Assembly (NCBI GenBank): GCA_026392515.1
Contig: JAPLBY010000021.1
Span: 1-64,000 of the forward strand
Direction: 5' to 3'
DNA: 64,000 bases
Source: Actinomycetota bacterium
GTDB lineage: Bacteria; Actinomycetota; Actinomycetes; S36-B12; UBA5976
Within the stretch, counting starts at the first letter, position 1; the number at the start of each line of letters is the position of its first letter. Positions 51,483 through 61,542 of the stretch are shown one piece after another. A program made the position numbers and the translations under genes. Under the pieces are notes generated by a model, which ran no database searches, had not been told where the DNA came from, and saw only the letters and a program-made list of their open reading frames with translations.

Positions 51483-53210
51483 GTGGCCACTACGGTATCA
51501 ATGCCCCAACTGGGCGAAAGCGTCACCGAAGGAACTGTTACTCGTTGGCTAAAAGCTGTCGGCGACACCGTAACTGCCGATGAACCATTACTAGAAGTTT
51601 CTACTGACAAAGTAGACACCGAAATTCCATCACCAGTTAGTGGAGTACTAACCGAAATCATTGCTGGCGAAGATGCTGTAGTTCTGGTTGGCGGCGCACT
51701 TGCGGTCATCTCTGAATCTGGTACACCGGCTGCTGCAGCTCCAGTCCAGGCGACAGTTGCCACTCCCGAACCAGCGCCAGTGCCTGCTGCGGCCACACCT
51801 GAACCAGTTGTTGCCACTCCTGCTGCCCCTGCCCCGGTCACCGAAGCGTCGACACCAGCACCATCTGCCCCAGCAAGCGGTGGCCTTATCACGCCAGTTG
51901 TATTGCCTGCACTTGGTGAAAGTGTTACTGAAGGAACCGTTACTCGTTGGCTCAAGGACATTGGAGATTCGGTTGCAGCAGATGAAGCGCTACTCGAAGT
52001 TTCAACCGACAAAGTCGATACCGAAATTCCATCACCAGTTGCTGGCATCTTGCTTGAGATCACAGTTGCTGAAGATGGCTTAGCTCTAGTTGGTGGACAA
52101 CTAGGAACCATCGGTGCACTTTCCGGATCTGCTCCTGCAGCCCCAGCACCAACTGCGCCAGCCCCAGAACCAGTTGCGGCTTCCGTTCCTGCTTCTAATC
52201 CAGTTTCTGCACCTGTTTCTGTTACTGCGGCGGCTCCAGTTAACAACAGCAACGCTTATGCCACTCCACTTGTTCGCAAGATTGCTGCTGAGCGTGGCGT
52301 AGATCTTTCAACTGTGGTTGGCACCGGCGTTGGCGGTCGAATCCGCAAGGAAGACATTGTTTCTGCGCCTGCAACGCTTGCGCCAGTTGTAGTTAACGAA
52401 GCCCGTCCAGTTGAATCCAAGCCATTCGTTGCTCCTGCAGCTCCGGCTGCTGCGAAGCCTGCAACACCAGCGGCTCCAGCAAGTGAGCTTCGTGGCCGAA
52501 CTGAACCAATGACCAGACTTCGTAAAGTCATTGCCGAACGAATGGTTGAATCACTTCAAATTTCAGCGCAGTTAACTTCTGTTGTTGAAGTTGATGTGAC
52601 TCGAATTTCTTCACTTCGCAATCGTTCAAAGGTTGCTTTTGAATCCCGTGAGGGCGTCAAGCTTTCCTTCCTGCCATTCTTTGCCAAGGCTGCCTGTGAA
52701 GCACTCAAGCAATTCCCTAATGTGAATGCAACATTGGATCAAGAAGCCGGAACTGTTACTTACTTTGATGCTGAGCACATTGGCATCGCGGTAGACACTG
52801 AGCGCGGCTTACTTGTTCCAGTAATTCGGGATGCTGGTGACCTAAACATCGGTGGACTAGCTCGCAAAATCAATGACCTTGCAGAACGCACTCGCACCAA
52901 TAAGTTGTCACCGGACGAGTTAAGTGGTGGTACTTTCACCATTACAAACACCGGAAGTCGTGGCGCACTTTTTGATACCCCAATCATCAACCAGCCACAG
53001 GTTGCAATTTTGGGAACTGGCGCAGTTGTAAAGCGTCCGGTTGTCACAACGGATGACACCGGTGCTGACGTAATCTCGGTTCGCCAAATGGTTTATCTTG
53101 CATTGACTTACGATCGTCGCTTGGTTGATGGTGCGGATGCTGCTCGCTTCTTGTCGGCCATCAAGGCTCGATTGGAAGAAGGCGCATTTGAAGCAGATCT
53201 TGGTCTCTAG
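51483..53210 (+). CDS. dlaT: 2-oxoacid dehydrogenase E2 acyltransferase with two lipoyl domains
   Basis: A 575-residue E2. Two lipoyl domains (near 2-78 and 138-214) each carry the lipoylated lysine in [12 protein letters not shown]. Alanine/proline-rich linkers follow, then an E3-binding domain ([17 protein letters not shown]) and a catalytic domain from about 340. The catalytic signature reads TYDRRLVDG, with arginine (residue 545) where the family has the active-site histidine (DHRxxDG). GTG start behind AAAGGAG. Adjacent lpdA and the lipB/lipA genes supply E3 and lipoate. Confidence 0.92.
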   Translation: MATTVSMPQLGESVTEGTVTRWLKAVGDTVTADEPLLEVSTDKVDTEIPSPVSGVLTEIIAGEDAVVLVGGALAVISESGTPAAAAPVQATVATPEPAPVPAAATPEPVVATPAAPAPVTEASTPAPSAPASGGLITPVVLPALGESVTEGTVTRWLKDIGDSVAADEALLEVSTDKVDTEIPSPVAGILLEITVAEDGLALVGGQLGTIGALSGSAPAAPAPTAPAPEPVAASVPASNPVSAPVSVTAAAPVNNSNAYATPLVRKIAAERGVDLSTVVGTGVGGRIRKEDIVSAPATLAPVVVNEARPVESKPFVAPAAPAAAKPATPAAPASELRGRTEPMTRLRKVIAERMVESLQISAQLTSVVEVDVTRISSLRNRSKVAFESREGVKLSFLPFFAKAACEALKQFPNVNATLDQEAGTVTYFDAEHIGIAVDTERGLLVPVIRDAGDLNIGGLARKINDLAERTRTNKLSPDELSGGTFTITNTGSRGALFDTPIINQPQVAILGTGAVVKRPVVTTDDTGADVISVRQMVYLALTYDRRLVDGADAARFLSAIKARLEEGAFEADLGL

Positions 53211-53252
53211 TTTCAAGTCGCTCAATTCAAGATTTCGTAGCAAGGTAGAAGT

Positions 53253-54140
53253 ATGCGCATCGTAATTGGTGGTTCCTCAGGCCTAATTGGCACTGAATTA
53301 GTAGATTCCCTTCGCAAGGACGGTCACGAAGTGCTTCGACTGGTTCGCAGAAAGCCAACCGCATCTTCGGAAATCTTCTGGAATCCCGCAGCTGGTGAAC
53401 TGGACTTTGCTGAGTTATCTGGTTGCAATGTGATTATCAATCTTGCTGGCGCTGGCGTTGGCGATAGCCGCTGGACTGACAAATACAAAGCGACGATCCT
53501 GTCATCACGAGTGGACTCTACTTCCCTGCTAGCAAAAGCTGCAGCTGAAGTTAAACCGGAAGTTTTCATTGCAGGGAGTGCCATCGGTTGGTATGGCGAA
53601 ACTGCTGATCGACAAGTAGACGAAACTACCCCGGCCGGCTCTGGCTTCCTTGCAGACGTTGTAGTGGCTTGGGAAAAAGCCACTGAACCAGCTAAGTCAG
53701 CTGGCGTTCGAGTTGTAAACATCAGAACTGGATTGGTTGCTGCAAAGAATGGTGGCGCCTGGAGTCGCTTACTTCCGATTTTCAAACTCGGTGCGGGCGG
53801 CAAACTTGGTTCTGGTAAACAGTATTGGTCATTTATCTCAATGCGAGACGAGATTGCTGCAATTAAGTTTCTAATTGCGAATCCAAAAATCAGTGGCCCA
53901 GTTAATCTCACAGCACCTGAGCCAGCAACCAATGCTGAAGTTACCAAAGCGATGTCTAAAGTCTTTAACCGTCCAGCGCTTTTACCAGTTCCAGCTTTTG
54001 CTTTGAAATCAATCCTCGGTGAGTTTTCCCAAGAGGTTCTAGGCAGCGCCCGCGTTATTCCTCGAGTTTTACTTGATGCCGGATTTGTCTTCCAAGATCC
54101 AAACATCGAAAGCACAATGCGCACTCTGGCTACTAAGTAA
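53253..54140 (+). CDS. TIGR01777-type NAD(P)-dependent epimerase (DUF1731)
   Basis: A 295-residue atypical short-chain dehydrogenase: N-terminal IGGSSGLIGTELVDSLRKDG, central AGSAIGWYGE with the active-site tyrosine, and the C-terminal DUF1731 region (PVPAFALKSILGEFSQEVLGSARV). Substrate unknown. It matches Rv2216, which also follows the E2 gene in M. tuberculosis, so the link to the lipoate/E2 region is conserved. It ends 5 bp before the FAD enzyme gene. Confidence 0.88.
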   Translation: MRIVIGGSSGLIGTELVDSLRKDGHEVLRLVRRKPTASSEIFWNPAAGELDFAELSGCNVIINLAGAGVGDSRWTDKYKATILSSRVDSTSLLAKAAAEVKPEVFIAGSAIGWYGETADRQVDETTPAGSGFLADVVVAWEKATEPAKSAGVRVVNIRTGLVAAKNGGAWSRLLPIFKLGAGGKLGSGKQYWSFISMRDEIAAIKFLIANPKISGPVNLTAPEPATNAEVTKAMSKVFNRPALLPVPAFALKSILGEFSQEVLGSARVIPRVLLDAGFVFQDPNIESTMRTLATK

Positions 54141-54145
54141 GTTTC

Positions 54146-55417
54146 ATGACTGGCATTCCTTCCAAAACCGACGTTGTCATCATCGGCGCCGGCGTGGCTG
54201 GATTAGCCGCAGCTCGTCGACTTTCAATTGCTGGGCGAGAAGTTTGTGTAATCGATGCCAGTGATGAAATTGGTGGCCGAATCCGAACTGATCAAGTTGA
54301 TGGACTCCTCCTGGACCGAGGCTTCCAGCTTTATAACCCTTCTTATTCCGAAGGCATTAGCGTTCTTGATTTAAAGGCTCTGGATGTAAAGAGTTTTTCA
54401 CCTGGCGTAATAGTTTCCATAGATGGTCGAAACTACAAAATGGCTGACCCTAAACGTGAACCAAGTTGGGCAATCGATAGTTTGCTAGCCCCGGTTGGGA
54501 AGATGTCTAGCAAAGTGAAGTTCGCTAAGTACGCAGTTTCGTTGGCCTTAACCAAATCAGGTTCGAAAACCTACGACCAGCGCACTGATGCCTTTCTGCG
54601 GGCGAAGTTTGGTCGAGACTTAACCGATAAAGTTCTGCGACCTTTTCTAGCTGGAGTTTTTCTTGAGCCAGAACTGGCAACTTCAAAAAGATTCCTAGAC
54701 ATTGCCCTTAAGTCCTTCATCGCCGGCTCCCCTGGTGTTCCACGCGCAGGCATGCAAGCCATTCCGCGGCAATTAGCAACCCAGTTACCAAGCGGCAGCA
54801 TTCATCTAAATGTGACGGCTCAAGCTGTTGCCAGCACCATGGTGCGCACGGATCAAGGTGACATTAGATGTCGATCTGTAGTTATCGCGACAAACGCTCG
54901 AAGCGCGGCGCTCTTGATTCCAAGTCTCAAGGTTCCATCAAGCAATGCAGTTACTACTTGGTACCACCTTGCTGACTGTGCTGGATCTGACCTGACTGAA
55001 GGCAAAAGTACTTTAGTTATTGATGGAAAGAAGTTCAATGGGCCACTAGATGATCCATCACGTCCACTTGTAAATACTGTTGTGATGACCAATGCCGCGC
55101 CATCTTATGCAACCAACGACCGCACTTTGATTTCATCCTCTGCGCTAGGCGTTCACCCTTCAGCACAATCAGAACAGCAAGTACGTTCGCATCTTGCTGC
55201 GCTATACAAAGTGCCTACAAGTAACTGGACTCACGTTGCTACTTATCCAATTCCAGATGCGCTGCCAATGATGACGGCGCCACATGATGTTGAGCAATCA
55301 GTTCGACTTTCTGATGGCGTCTACATTGCCGGTGATTATCGACAGGTTTCTTCAATTAATGGTGCTTTGGCTAGCGGTAGACGTTCTGCTGAAGCGTTAC
55401 TTACTGACGATCTTTAA
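54146..55417 (+). CDS. FAD-dependent amine-oxidase-like oxidoreductase
   Basis: A 423-residue flavoenzyme with VVIIGAGVAGLAAARRLSIAG and EIGGRIRTD at the N-terminus and a C-terminal FAD-closing motif GVYIAGDYRQVSSINGALASG. It belongs to the amine oxidase/protoporphyrinogen oxidase/desaturase superfamily. The N-terminal GFQLYNPSYSEG segment suggests an unusual subgroup. It is 5 bp behind the SDR gene, so the two may act together. Its 3' end overlaps the convergent peptidase gene by 4 bp. Substrate unknown. Confidence 0.8.
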   Translation: MTGIPSKTDVVIIGAGVAGLAAARRLSIAGREVCVIDASDEIGGRIRTDQVDGLLLDRGFQLYNPSYSEGISVLDLKALDVKSFSPGVIVSIDGRNYKMADPKREPSWAIDSLLAPVGKMSSKVKFAKYAVSLALTKSGSKTYDQRTDAFLRAKFGRDLTDKVLRPFLAGVFLEPELATSKRFLDIALKSFIAGSPGVPRAGMQAIPRQLATQLPSGSIHLNVTAQAVASTMVRTDQGDIRCRSVVIATNARSAALLIPSLKVPSSNAVTTWYHLADCAGSDLTEGKSTLVIDGKKFNGPLDDPSRPLVNTVVMTNAAPSYATNDRTLISSSALGVHPSAQSEQQVRSHLAALYKVPTSNWTHVATYPIPDALPMMTAPHDVEQSVRLSDGVYIAGDYRQVSSINGALASGRRSAEALLTDDL

Positions 55418-56136
55418 GCCAAACTTCCTGGCTCGAGCACAGTCTCATTAACTTCGCCCGCAATAACTTCTACTCGGTAAGCCTTGGCCTTGCTATCAGC
55501 GGTATCAACTACAACTTCAATCGGATTCACGCCTTCGTAAACAACGGCTGCGTGGTCATCGGTTGCATATGAAAGTGGCAAAGTTCCACCCAAAACTAGC
55601 GAATACAAAAGTGGCCTGCGCTGGGCTTCAGTGTCATAGTGAACGCCATTTCCATACGGCAAAAGAGCTAAACCGTTAGTTACGGTTTCGAGTTTTGGTC
55701 CGAATGAATCAGTTGGGCCACCTACGTGCCAACAGATTGACCCAGCACTAACGCCACCTAGAACTACGCCACGGCTCCAAGCATCTTTTGCTGCTGCGTC
55801 GACTCCGTGTAATTGCCACAGTGCTAAAAGATTTGCCACCGATCCGCCACCGACCCAAACTAAATCGGCACGTCCAAAAGCTTCTTCGACTGGAACGTTG
55901 GGTTGTGTGAACAAGGCCAGATGTTCCACGTCGACACCAAGCCCTGAAACAGCCTGATAACTAGTTGCTAGGTAGCTCGGGTTATCTCCACTCGCAGTTA
56001 AAACAAACAAAACTCGCGGTCGAGTTTTACCGGTCAGCTCAAGAGCCCGTTTAAAGATTTGCCCAGGCTTAACTACTCCCCAGCGATCGGTTTGAATAAA
56101 ACCGCCGCTGGAGGCGACTATGTGGCGCTTGGTCAA
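55414..56136 (-). CDS. Peptidase E-like (S51) protein
   Basis: A 240-residue protein of the class I glutamine amidotransferase-like fold with a serine nucleophile in GVSAGSICWHVGG near residue 132, preceded by VWVGGGSVANLLALW. This is the layout of the S51 dipeptidase E/cyanophycinase group. It overlaps the MMPL gene by 4 bp and is probably translated with it. The likely role is hydrolysis of an aspartyl-type or modified peptide; not certain. Confidence 0.82.
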   Translation of the reverse strand: MTKRHIVASSGGFIQTDRWGVVKPGQIFKRALELTGKTRPRVLFVLTASGDNPSYLATSYQAVSGLGVDVEHLALFTQPNVPVEEAFGRADLVWVGGGSVANLLALWQLHGVDAAAKDAWSRGVVLGGVSAGSICWHVGGPTDSFGPKLETVTNGLALLPYGNGVHYDTEAQRRPLLYSLVLGGTLPLSYATDDHAAVVYEGVNPIEVVVDTADSKAKAYRVEVIAGEVNETVLEPGSLA

Positions 56137-58340
56137 ACTTTTTCTACTTCCAACTTGGCTTCTTCTTGAAGCGGTCCTTCGCTCTTACCAAGCTTGCTCG
56201 GCCACCAGATCTTTGCACCAAGGTCGTATGAAAGCGCAGGAACTAGCAAACTTCGCACCAGAATCGTGTCCAGTAAGACACCGAAGGCAACTGCGAAACC
56301 AAGTTCGGCTAGGAACACAAGTGGCAAAGTACCAAGTACTGCGAATGTCGCTGCTAACACGACGCCAGCGGAGGTAATTACACCACCTGTGACAGTTAGA
56401 CCCTTCAAGATTCCAGGTCGAGTTCCCAACTTCTTAGCTTCTTCTCGCACGCGAGTCATCAAGAAGATGTTGTAGTCAATACCAAGTGCTACCAAGAACA
56501 CGAAGGTAAAGAGGATAAATCCGCCATCAGCTCCTGGGAATCCAAATAAGTGAGTAAACACTAAGTGGCTAATTCCAAGAGTTGCGCCAAAGGAAATCAC
56601 AGTTGTGATGATCAATAGAACTGGAGCAACCAAGCTGCGAAGCAAAAGTGCCAAGATAATTCCAATTACAAGCAAAGCAACAGGCAAAATCAAATTGCGA
56701 TCTCGCTTATTTGTCTGCTGGATATCGAAGTTCACCGCAGTGGATCCACCGACCACGGCAGTCTCACTTGCTGCTTTAGCGGCTTCGCGAATTCCTGGAA
56801 TAAATCCTTGAGCTTCAACGGAGTCTGCTGGCTTATCAAGAATCAATTCAATTTGAACCAGCCCATCAACCACAATTGGCGTTGGTTCTGGTCCACCAGG
56901 AATGAATGGTGTTGTTGTCTGCTTAACTTCATCAACACCTTCTACTTCGCTAAGTGCAGCGATTAACGAATCTTTATCTGCTTCAGGACCAATCACAATG
57001 GTTGGGTCACCAGATCCAGCTGGGAAGTGCTCAGAAAGCTTGTCCAAGCCAACTACAGAATCCGGGTTACCTGTAAATGCATCTGTTGTAGCTAACCCGC
57101 TTGTTTTCAGCTGAGTCGCAAATGACATTGCAATTAACAGTGTTACCCCAGTGACTATCCAAGTTTGGCGAGGACGACGTCCAACTAAGCCCGCAACCTT
57201 TGACCAAAGTCCAGAAAGCTTTTCATCCACATCATCATGAATAGGTCGTTTTGGCCAGAATACCCAGCGTCCAAGTAGCACCAAGATTGCTGGCAACATT
57301 GTGAGCATTACCAACTGCGCTGCCAATACACCGATTGCAGCAACTGGACCCAAGGAACGAACTGACTTTAAGTCTGAAAGACCCAGTACTAATAGACCTG
57401 AGATTACTGTTAGGCCCGAAGCGACAATCGGTTCAACGACGCCTTTCCAGGCAACCACCATGGCGTCGATGCGGCTTTCATGGTGATGTAGTTCTTCTCG
57501 GTAGCGGGCAATCAATAACAGGGCATAGTCAGTTGCCGCACCAATCACCAGTACCGAAAGAATTCCCTGCGACTGACCATCTAGATCCAGGATGCCTTCC
57601 TTGGCCAGCAAGTACACAACGCCACCAGCAAGAGACAGTGCAATCACGGAACAGAACAGCGGAATGATCCAAAGCACTGGCGATCGGTAAACCACGATCA
57701 AAATTAAGGCAACTACGATCAAGGTCGTTCCTAATAGATTTGTATCAATTGATCCAAAGCTGTCGAATAAATCGGCCAGGATTCCACCAATTCCAGTGAC
57801 GTGAGATTCAAATCCCGAAACATCTGCTGCCTGTTCGCGAATTGCCTTAACCACCTCTGGCAAGGCTGGCTTTTCATTTTCAAGCGGGGCTGCAAGCGCG
57901 TCGTTATCCAAAGGAATTGACATCAGAATTGCTTGACCATCTTGCGACGGAATTGGGATTAACTGGGCGCCATCCGCTAAGTAATCTCCGACAGTTGAAT
58001 CGGTTCCTGGAACTGGAGCAGAGGCAACTGCGACACCAAACTCACCAACTGCAGCAAGTCCCGTTGCATCCGCAGGTCCGATAAAGATAACAAGTGCTGG
58101 AAGGATTGAAGTGTCCTGAGAAGTGAATTTTGTTGCTAGTTCAGATGCCTTAGTTGACTCGGCTGAAGATGGCAAGAAACCAGCATTATCGTTTTGCTGA
58201 ACGCTAGATAGCTTGCCAAAAAGTGGGCCAGCCACACCGCTGATCGCAAACCAAGCAATGATTACAGCAATTGCACCCCAAAGGATTTTTCTGCCCTTAG
58301 GAGAAGATTTAGTGGAGCGATGGGTGGTTTTTTCGGACAT
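56133..58340 (-). CDS. MMPL-family membrane exporter
   Basis: A 735-residue RND/MMPL transporter: one N-terminal helix, a periplasmic domain, a block of helices (about 200-370), a second periplasmic domain and a final helix block. The conserved acidic sites GAATDYALLLIARYREE and LVALGIDYNIFLMTRVREEA are present in both halves. Such proteins export lipids or drugs using the proton gradient. Paired direct repeats lie just upstream, suggesting a dedicated regulator not encoded next to it. Confidence 0.9.
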   Translation of the reverse strand: MSEKTTHRSTKSSPKGRKILWGAIAVIIAWFAISGVAGPLFGKLSSVQQNDNAGFLPSSAESTKASELATKFTSQDTSILPALVIFIGPADATGLAAVGEFGVAVASAPVPGTDSTVGDYLADGAQLIPIPSQDGQAILMSIPLDNDALAAPLENEKPALPEVVKAIREQAADVSGFESHVTGIGGILADLFDSFGSIDTNLLGTTLIVVALILIVVYRSPVLWIIPLFCSVIALSLAGGVVYLLAKEGILDLDGQSQGILSVLVIGAATDYALLLIARYREELHHHESRIDAMVVAWKGVVEPIVASGLTVISGLLVLGLSDLKSVRSLGPVAAIGVLAAQLVMLTMLPAILVLLGRWVFWPKRPIHDDVDEKLSGLWSKVAGLVGRRPRQTWIVTGVTLLIAMSFATQLKTSGLATTDAFTGNPDSVVGLDKLSEHFPAGSGDPTIVIGPEADKDSLIAALSEVEGVDEVKQTTTPFIPGGPEPTPIVVDGLVQIELILDKPADSVEAQGFIPGIREAAKAASETAVVGGSTAVNFDIQQTNKRDRNLILPVALLVIGIILALLLRSLVAPVLLIITTVISFGATLGISHLVFTHLFGFPGADGGFILFTFVFLVALGIDYNIFLMTRVREEAKKLGTRPGILKGLTVTGGVITSAGVVLAATFAVLGTLPLVFLAELGFAVAFGVLLDTILVRSLLVPALSYDLGAKIWWPSKLGKSEGPLQEEAKLEVEKV

Positions 58341-58383
58341 GCGGGTAAAGCCTTTGCAGTTGGGTGAATCTAGACCTTAAATC

Positions 58384-58429
58384 TAATTCACGTGTTCGAA
58401 TCCGCCTAATTCACGTATTCGAATCCGCC
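58384..58429. repeat. Two adjacent 23 bp direct repeats upstream of the MMPL gene and lipB
   Basis: Two copies (58384-58406, 58407-58429) differ at one base (CACGTGTTCG versus CACGTATTCG) and each ends TTCGAATCCGCC. They lie 44-89 bp before the MMPL start on the other strand and 56-101 bp before lipB. With TAGATT (58372-58367) as a possible MMPL -10, they would overlap its -35 region, as an operator would. Confidence 0.75.
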
Positions 58430-58472
58430 GATTTTGCCCCTATGTCTGAATTTGCTGGCTTTCCAGAGGACC

Positions 58473-58485
58473 TAGGCTTAAGCCG
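58473..58485 (+). promoter_or_regulatory. Leaderless -10 element of lipB
   Basis: TAGGCT (58473-58478), TTAAGCC region of 6 nt, then GTG at 58485. No ribosome-binding site. Confidence 0.5.
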
Positions 58486-59156
58486 TGCACTTGGAAATCG
58501 ATCGAATTGGACTTGATGGCAACGCCATCGAGTATCAAACTGCGTGGGATTTGCAGCGCGAGTTACATCGCTATGTAGTCGCACGCAAATCCCCTGACAC
58601 TGTCTTGTTACTTGAGCATCCGTCGGTTTATACCGCTGGTCGTCGCACCGAGGCTTTCGAACGACCAATCGATGGCACTCCAGTAGTTGATGTTGATCGT
58701 GGCGGCAAGATCACTTGGCACGGTCCTGGTCAATTAATTGGATACCCAATTTTGCACCTACCTTCACCAATGGACGTTGTGTCACATGTTCGAAGACTTG
58801 AAGATGTATTGATTGGAATTTGTACTGATTTTGAATTAGAGACTGCGCGCATCAAAGGCCGAAGCGGTGTTTGGGTTTTAGATCCGATTGAAGATCGCAA
58901 GATTGCAGCTATCGGAGTTCGAGTTGCCCAAGGTGTCACAATGCACGGGTTCGCACTTAACTGCAACAACGACTTAGCTTGGTTTGATCGCATTGTGCCT
59001 TGCGGTATCCGCGATGCCGGCGTTACAACTTTGTCCAAAGAATTAGGCATTGACATTTCTGTAACTGAAGTTGCCGACCGCGCAGAATTTCACCTGCAAA
59101 GAGTCTTTGGCACCCTTGCACAAGAACTTTCTGGAAATGTACCCATCGATGCCTAG
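58485..59156 (+). CDS. lipB: Octanoyl-[acyl carrier protein]:protein octanoyltransferase
   Basis: A 223-residue LipB, first step of lipoate assembly, moving octanoate from ACP to lipoyl domains such as those of the E2 upstream. Family motifs are [32 protein letters not shown], the catalytic lysine in KIAAIGVRV and the catalytic cysteine in [13 protein letters not shown]. It overlaps the next gene by 8 bp. Confidence 0.95.
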   Translation: MHLEIDRIGLDGNAIEYQTAWDLQRELHRYVVARKSPDTVLLLEHPSVYTAGRRTEAFERPIDGTPVVDVDRGGKITWHGPGQLIGYPILHLPSPMDVVSHVRRLEDVLIGICTDFELETARIKGRSGVWVLDPIEDRKIAAIGVRVAQGVTMHGFALNCNNDLAWFDRIVPCGIRDAGVTTLSKELGIDISVTEVADRAEFHLQRVFGTLAQELSGNVPIDA

Positions 59157-59691
59157 ATTCGTAGCGTTCACCCTAAAGATAATTGCCATCATCTTTGCTC
59201 CGATTGCCCTAGTTGGGCTAATCGTTTCAAAGCAAGCAGTATCTGGCGATCAGTATGTTGCAGTGCTAGAAATTTTAGGATCAAGTTCTGCGCCAGGAGC
59301 AATTGAAGTATTTGGTGCTGATATTCAAACTCTGTCTTCTTTGCTCAACTTCTTTGAAGCTTGGAGTTTGCCAGCATTGATTGCAATAGTTGCTCTGGGA
59401 ACCATCGGGTTGGTTTTAAGTAAAGACAAACTTCGAGCGACTTGGCACATCTGTTTAGGTTTGTTCTTTTCCTTTGGACTTTGGGCAGTACTACTTACGA
59501 GAAGCCAGCAAGCCTTTACCGAATTCATCGGATCAAACATTTCTGATTTGTCAGGGATTGTGATTGCGGCTTATCTGTCTGAGTTGAGCACAAGATTACT
59601 GACTCTAATCGGACTATTAGCGCTGTTGTTTGGAGCGCTAGCTTTGATCTTCTGGTTAGCCGTGAATAGACGCAAAGCGCGCTCCAGTTAA
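59149..59691 (+). CDS. Hypothetical four-helix membrane protein
   Basis: About 180 residues with four hydrophobic segments (roughly 9-30, 70-90, 97-115, 150-172) and a basic C-terminus. I do not recognise the family. The frame is open further back inside lipB; ATG 59149, overlapping the lipB stop, is the most economical start, with ATG 59137 as the alternative. It is wedged between lipB and lipA, so co-expression with lipoate synthesis is likely, but it could be a passenger. Confidence 0.6.
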   Translation: MPRFVAFTLKIIAIIFAPIALVGLIVSKQAVSGDQYVAVLEILGSSSAPGAIEVFGADIQTLSSLLNFFEAWSLPALIAIVALGTIGLVLSKDKLRATWHICLGLFFSFGLWAVLLTRSQQAFTEFIGSNISDLSGIVIAAYLSELSTRLLTLIGLLALLFGALALIFWLAVNRRKARSS

Positions 59692-59700
59692 GCCCTCAAC

Positions 59701-59714
59701 TAGACTGCCTAATG
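59701..59714 (+). promoter_or_regulatory. Leaderless -10 element of lipA
   Basis: TAGACT (59701-59706), GCCTAAT, then GTG at 59714. Confidence 0.5.
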
Positions 59715-60673
59715 TGAGCACGCCATACCTGGATCAACCTGAGGGTAAGAATGACGGTCCCAAAATGCTGCGCATCGAAGCCCGAAACTCCCTTGTGCCA
59801 ATTGAGCGCAAGCCGGAATGGATTAAGACCAAGCTAAAGACCGGACCTGAATACACCCAGATCATGGACTTAGTTAAGTCCGAAGGTCTTCATACCGTTT
59901 GCCAAGAAGCTGGCTGCCCAAACATTTTTGAGTGCTGGGAAGATCGCGAAGCAACTTTTCTAATTGGTGGTGACCAATGCACAAGGCGTTGTGACTTCTG
60001 CCAGATTGATACTGGAAAGCCTGTTGATCTTGATCGCGATGAGCCTCGAAGAGTTGCTGAGTCTGTCAAAACTATGCAGTTGCGTTACGCAACCGTAACT
60101 GGTGTAGCTCGCGATGATCTGCCAGATGGTGGAGCTTGGCTATACGCCGAAACGATTCGACAAATTCATGAAGTCGTTCCAGGTTGCGGCGTTGAAATGC
60201 TTGCCCCCGACTTCGATGGCAAGCCAGATTTGCTCCAAGAAGTTTTCGAATCAAGGCCTGAAGTTTTTGCTCACAACATTGAAACCGTTCCCCGCATCTT
60301 CAAGCGAATTCGACCGGGATTTAAATATGAAAAATCTCTTGGAGTTATTACTGCAGCTCGAGATTTTGGATTGGTAACTAAAAGTAACTTAATCCTTGGA
60401 ATGGGTGAGGAAATTGCTGAAGTGCACCAAGCACTAACAGATCTTCATGATGCTGGCTGTGACTTGGTGACGATCACTCAATACCTTCGACCATCCCTAC
60501 GGCACCATCCAGTTGATCGTTGGGTTCGGCCAGAGGAATTTGTGGAATTGGCCAAAGTCGCCGAAGAAATCGGATTTGCTGGTGTTCTTAGCGGACCACT
60601 GGTTCGATCCTCTTACCGGGCTGGAAAACTTTATAAGCAAGCCATTGCGGCTCGAAATTCAACAGACGTTTAA
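59714..60673 (+). CDS. lipA: Lipoyl synthase
   Basis: A 319-residue radical SAM enzyme that inserts two sulfurs into protein-bound octanoyl groups. The [16 protein letters not shown] cysteines lie in [12 protein letters not shown] and the radical SAM cluster in CTRRCDFC; the C-terminal RSSYRAG motif (serine ligand) is present. It works with lipB to lipoylate the E2 subunit encoded nearby. GTG start 7 nt behind a -10 hexamer. Confidence 0.97.
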   Translation: MSTPYLDQPEGKNDGPKMLRIEARNSLVPIERKPEWIKTKLKTGPEYTQIMDLVKSEGLHTVCQEAGCPNIFECWEDREATFLIGGDQCTRRCDFCQIDTGKPVDLDRDEPRRVAESVKTMQLRYATVTGVARDDLPDGGAWLYAETIRQIHEVVPGCGVEMLAPDFDGKPDLLQEVFESRPEVFAHNIETVPRIFKRIRPGFKYEKSLGVITAARDFGLVTKSNLILGMGEEIAEVHQALTDLHDAGCDLVTITQYLRPSLRHHPVDRWVRPEEFVELAKVAEEIGFAGVLSGPLVRSSYRAGKLYKQAIAARNSTDV

Positions 60674-60682
60674 GGTAGAGAC

Positions 60683-61345
60683 ATGTCATTAAAGATGCAG
60701 GCGCCAAAAAAGCAACGCTGGTATGTCCAAATCAAGGAAACCTACAAGTTCGCCTCAAATGAGATCTCATTCTTGGCACTACGACTGCTGGGTGTTTTCG
60801 CGGTTGTATTTGGAATCATTTTCGCAATTGGTGTTGCCGTAGATCTGACTGCCTTTTTTGGAGTTTTTGCCTTTGGAACTGCCTTACTAGCGACAACATT
60901 CTTTTTTGGAAAAATCGCTGAGAATGCCGCCTACTCTTCGATTGCCGGACAAGTTGGTGCAGCAGCTTCCGTACTTAACGCAATCCGCGGTGCTTGGTTT
61001 GTAACCCCAGCAGTAGGTGTCGACAAGAATCAAAACATGGTTCACCGTGTTGTCGGTCGCCCGGGAATCATCCTGGTTGGCGAAGGTAGTCGTCCAGGTG
61101 TTCTTTTAGCAGAGCAGCGCAAAGCGCACGCTCGTTACGCCCAGGGTGTGCCAATTCACGAAATCATCGTTGATGATGTTGATGTCACAATTTCAAACCT
61201 TCAAAAAACCGTAAAGAAACTTGGCAAGACCCTTCGCCCAGCTGAAGTTACCCAAGTAAGAAACCGTCTTAAGGCACTGCCACAAACAGCGCTGCCAATT
61301 CCAAAGGGACCGTTGCCTCAGGGTAGAAAGATGCCACGTCGATGA
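60683..61345 (+). CDS. DUF4191 family membrane protein
   Basis: A 220-residue protein with two hydrophobic helices (near 26-48 and 52-72), followed by a soluble basic domain with VVGRPGIILVGEGSRPGVLLAEQRKAHAR. It matches Rv2219, next to lipA in M. tuberculosis. Function unknown. It begins 9 bp after lipA and overlaps the next small gene by 4 bp. Confidence 0.88.
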   Translation: MSLKMQAPKKQRWYVQIKETYKFASNEISFLALRLLGVFAVVFGIIFAIGVAVDLTAFFGVFAFGTALLATTFFFGKIAENAAYSSIAGQVGAAASVLNAIRGAWFVTPAVGVDKNQNMVHRVVGRPGIILVGEGSRPGVLLAEQRKAHARYAQGVPIHEIIVDDVDVTISNLQKTVKKLGKTLRPAEVTQVRNRLKALPQTALPIPKGPLPQGRKMPRR

Positions 61346-61542
61346 ACGAAGTTACCACCGCAATCTCAGATTTTTTCGCAAATGCTTCTGCTTCATACTT
61401 GCTTGGCATGGTTTTGATCGTGATTTTCCTAGTAAAGAAATTGATCAAGTGGGCAATTGTTATTGCCGTGCTGATGTTCTTTGTACTTCCCTACCTAGAT
61501 GAGCAAGGATATTTAGACTCCGTAAAAGGGCTGTTTACTTAA
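61342..61542 (+). CDS. Small membrane protein, unknown
   Basis: A 66-residue protein with two hydrophobic stretches (about 18-32 and 35-50) separated by a KKLIKW basic turn. Its ATGA overlap with the DUF4191 gene supports that it is translated. No family recognised. Its end overlaps the convergent deacetylase gene by 8 bp. Confidence 0.6.
   Translation: MNEVTTAISDFFANASASYLLGMVLIVIFLVKKLIKWAIVIAVLMFFVLPYLDEQGYLDSVKGLFT

Noticed and set aside
58390..58429. TTCGAATCC motifs resembling a tRNA T-loop, possible tRNA 3' remnant or attachment site
   Set aside because: No acceptor stem, anticodon arm or CCA-type 3' end can be folded around either copy, and no integrase or foreign genes are nearby. 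A direct repeat is the simpler reading.
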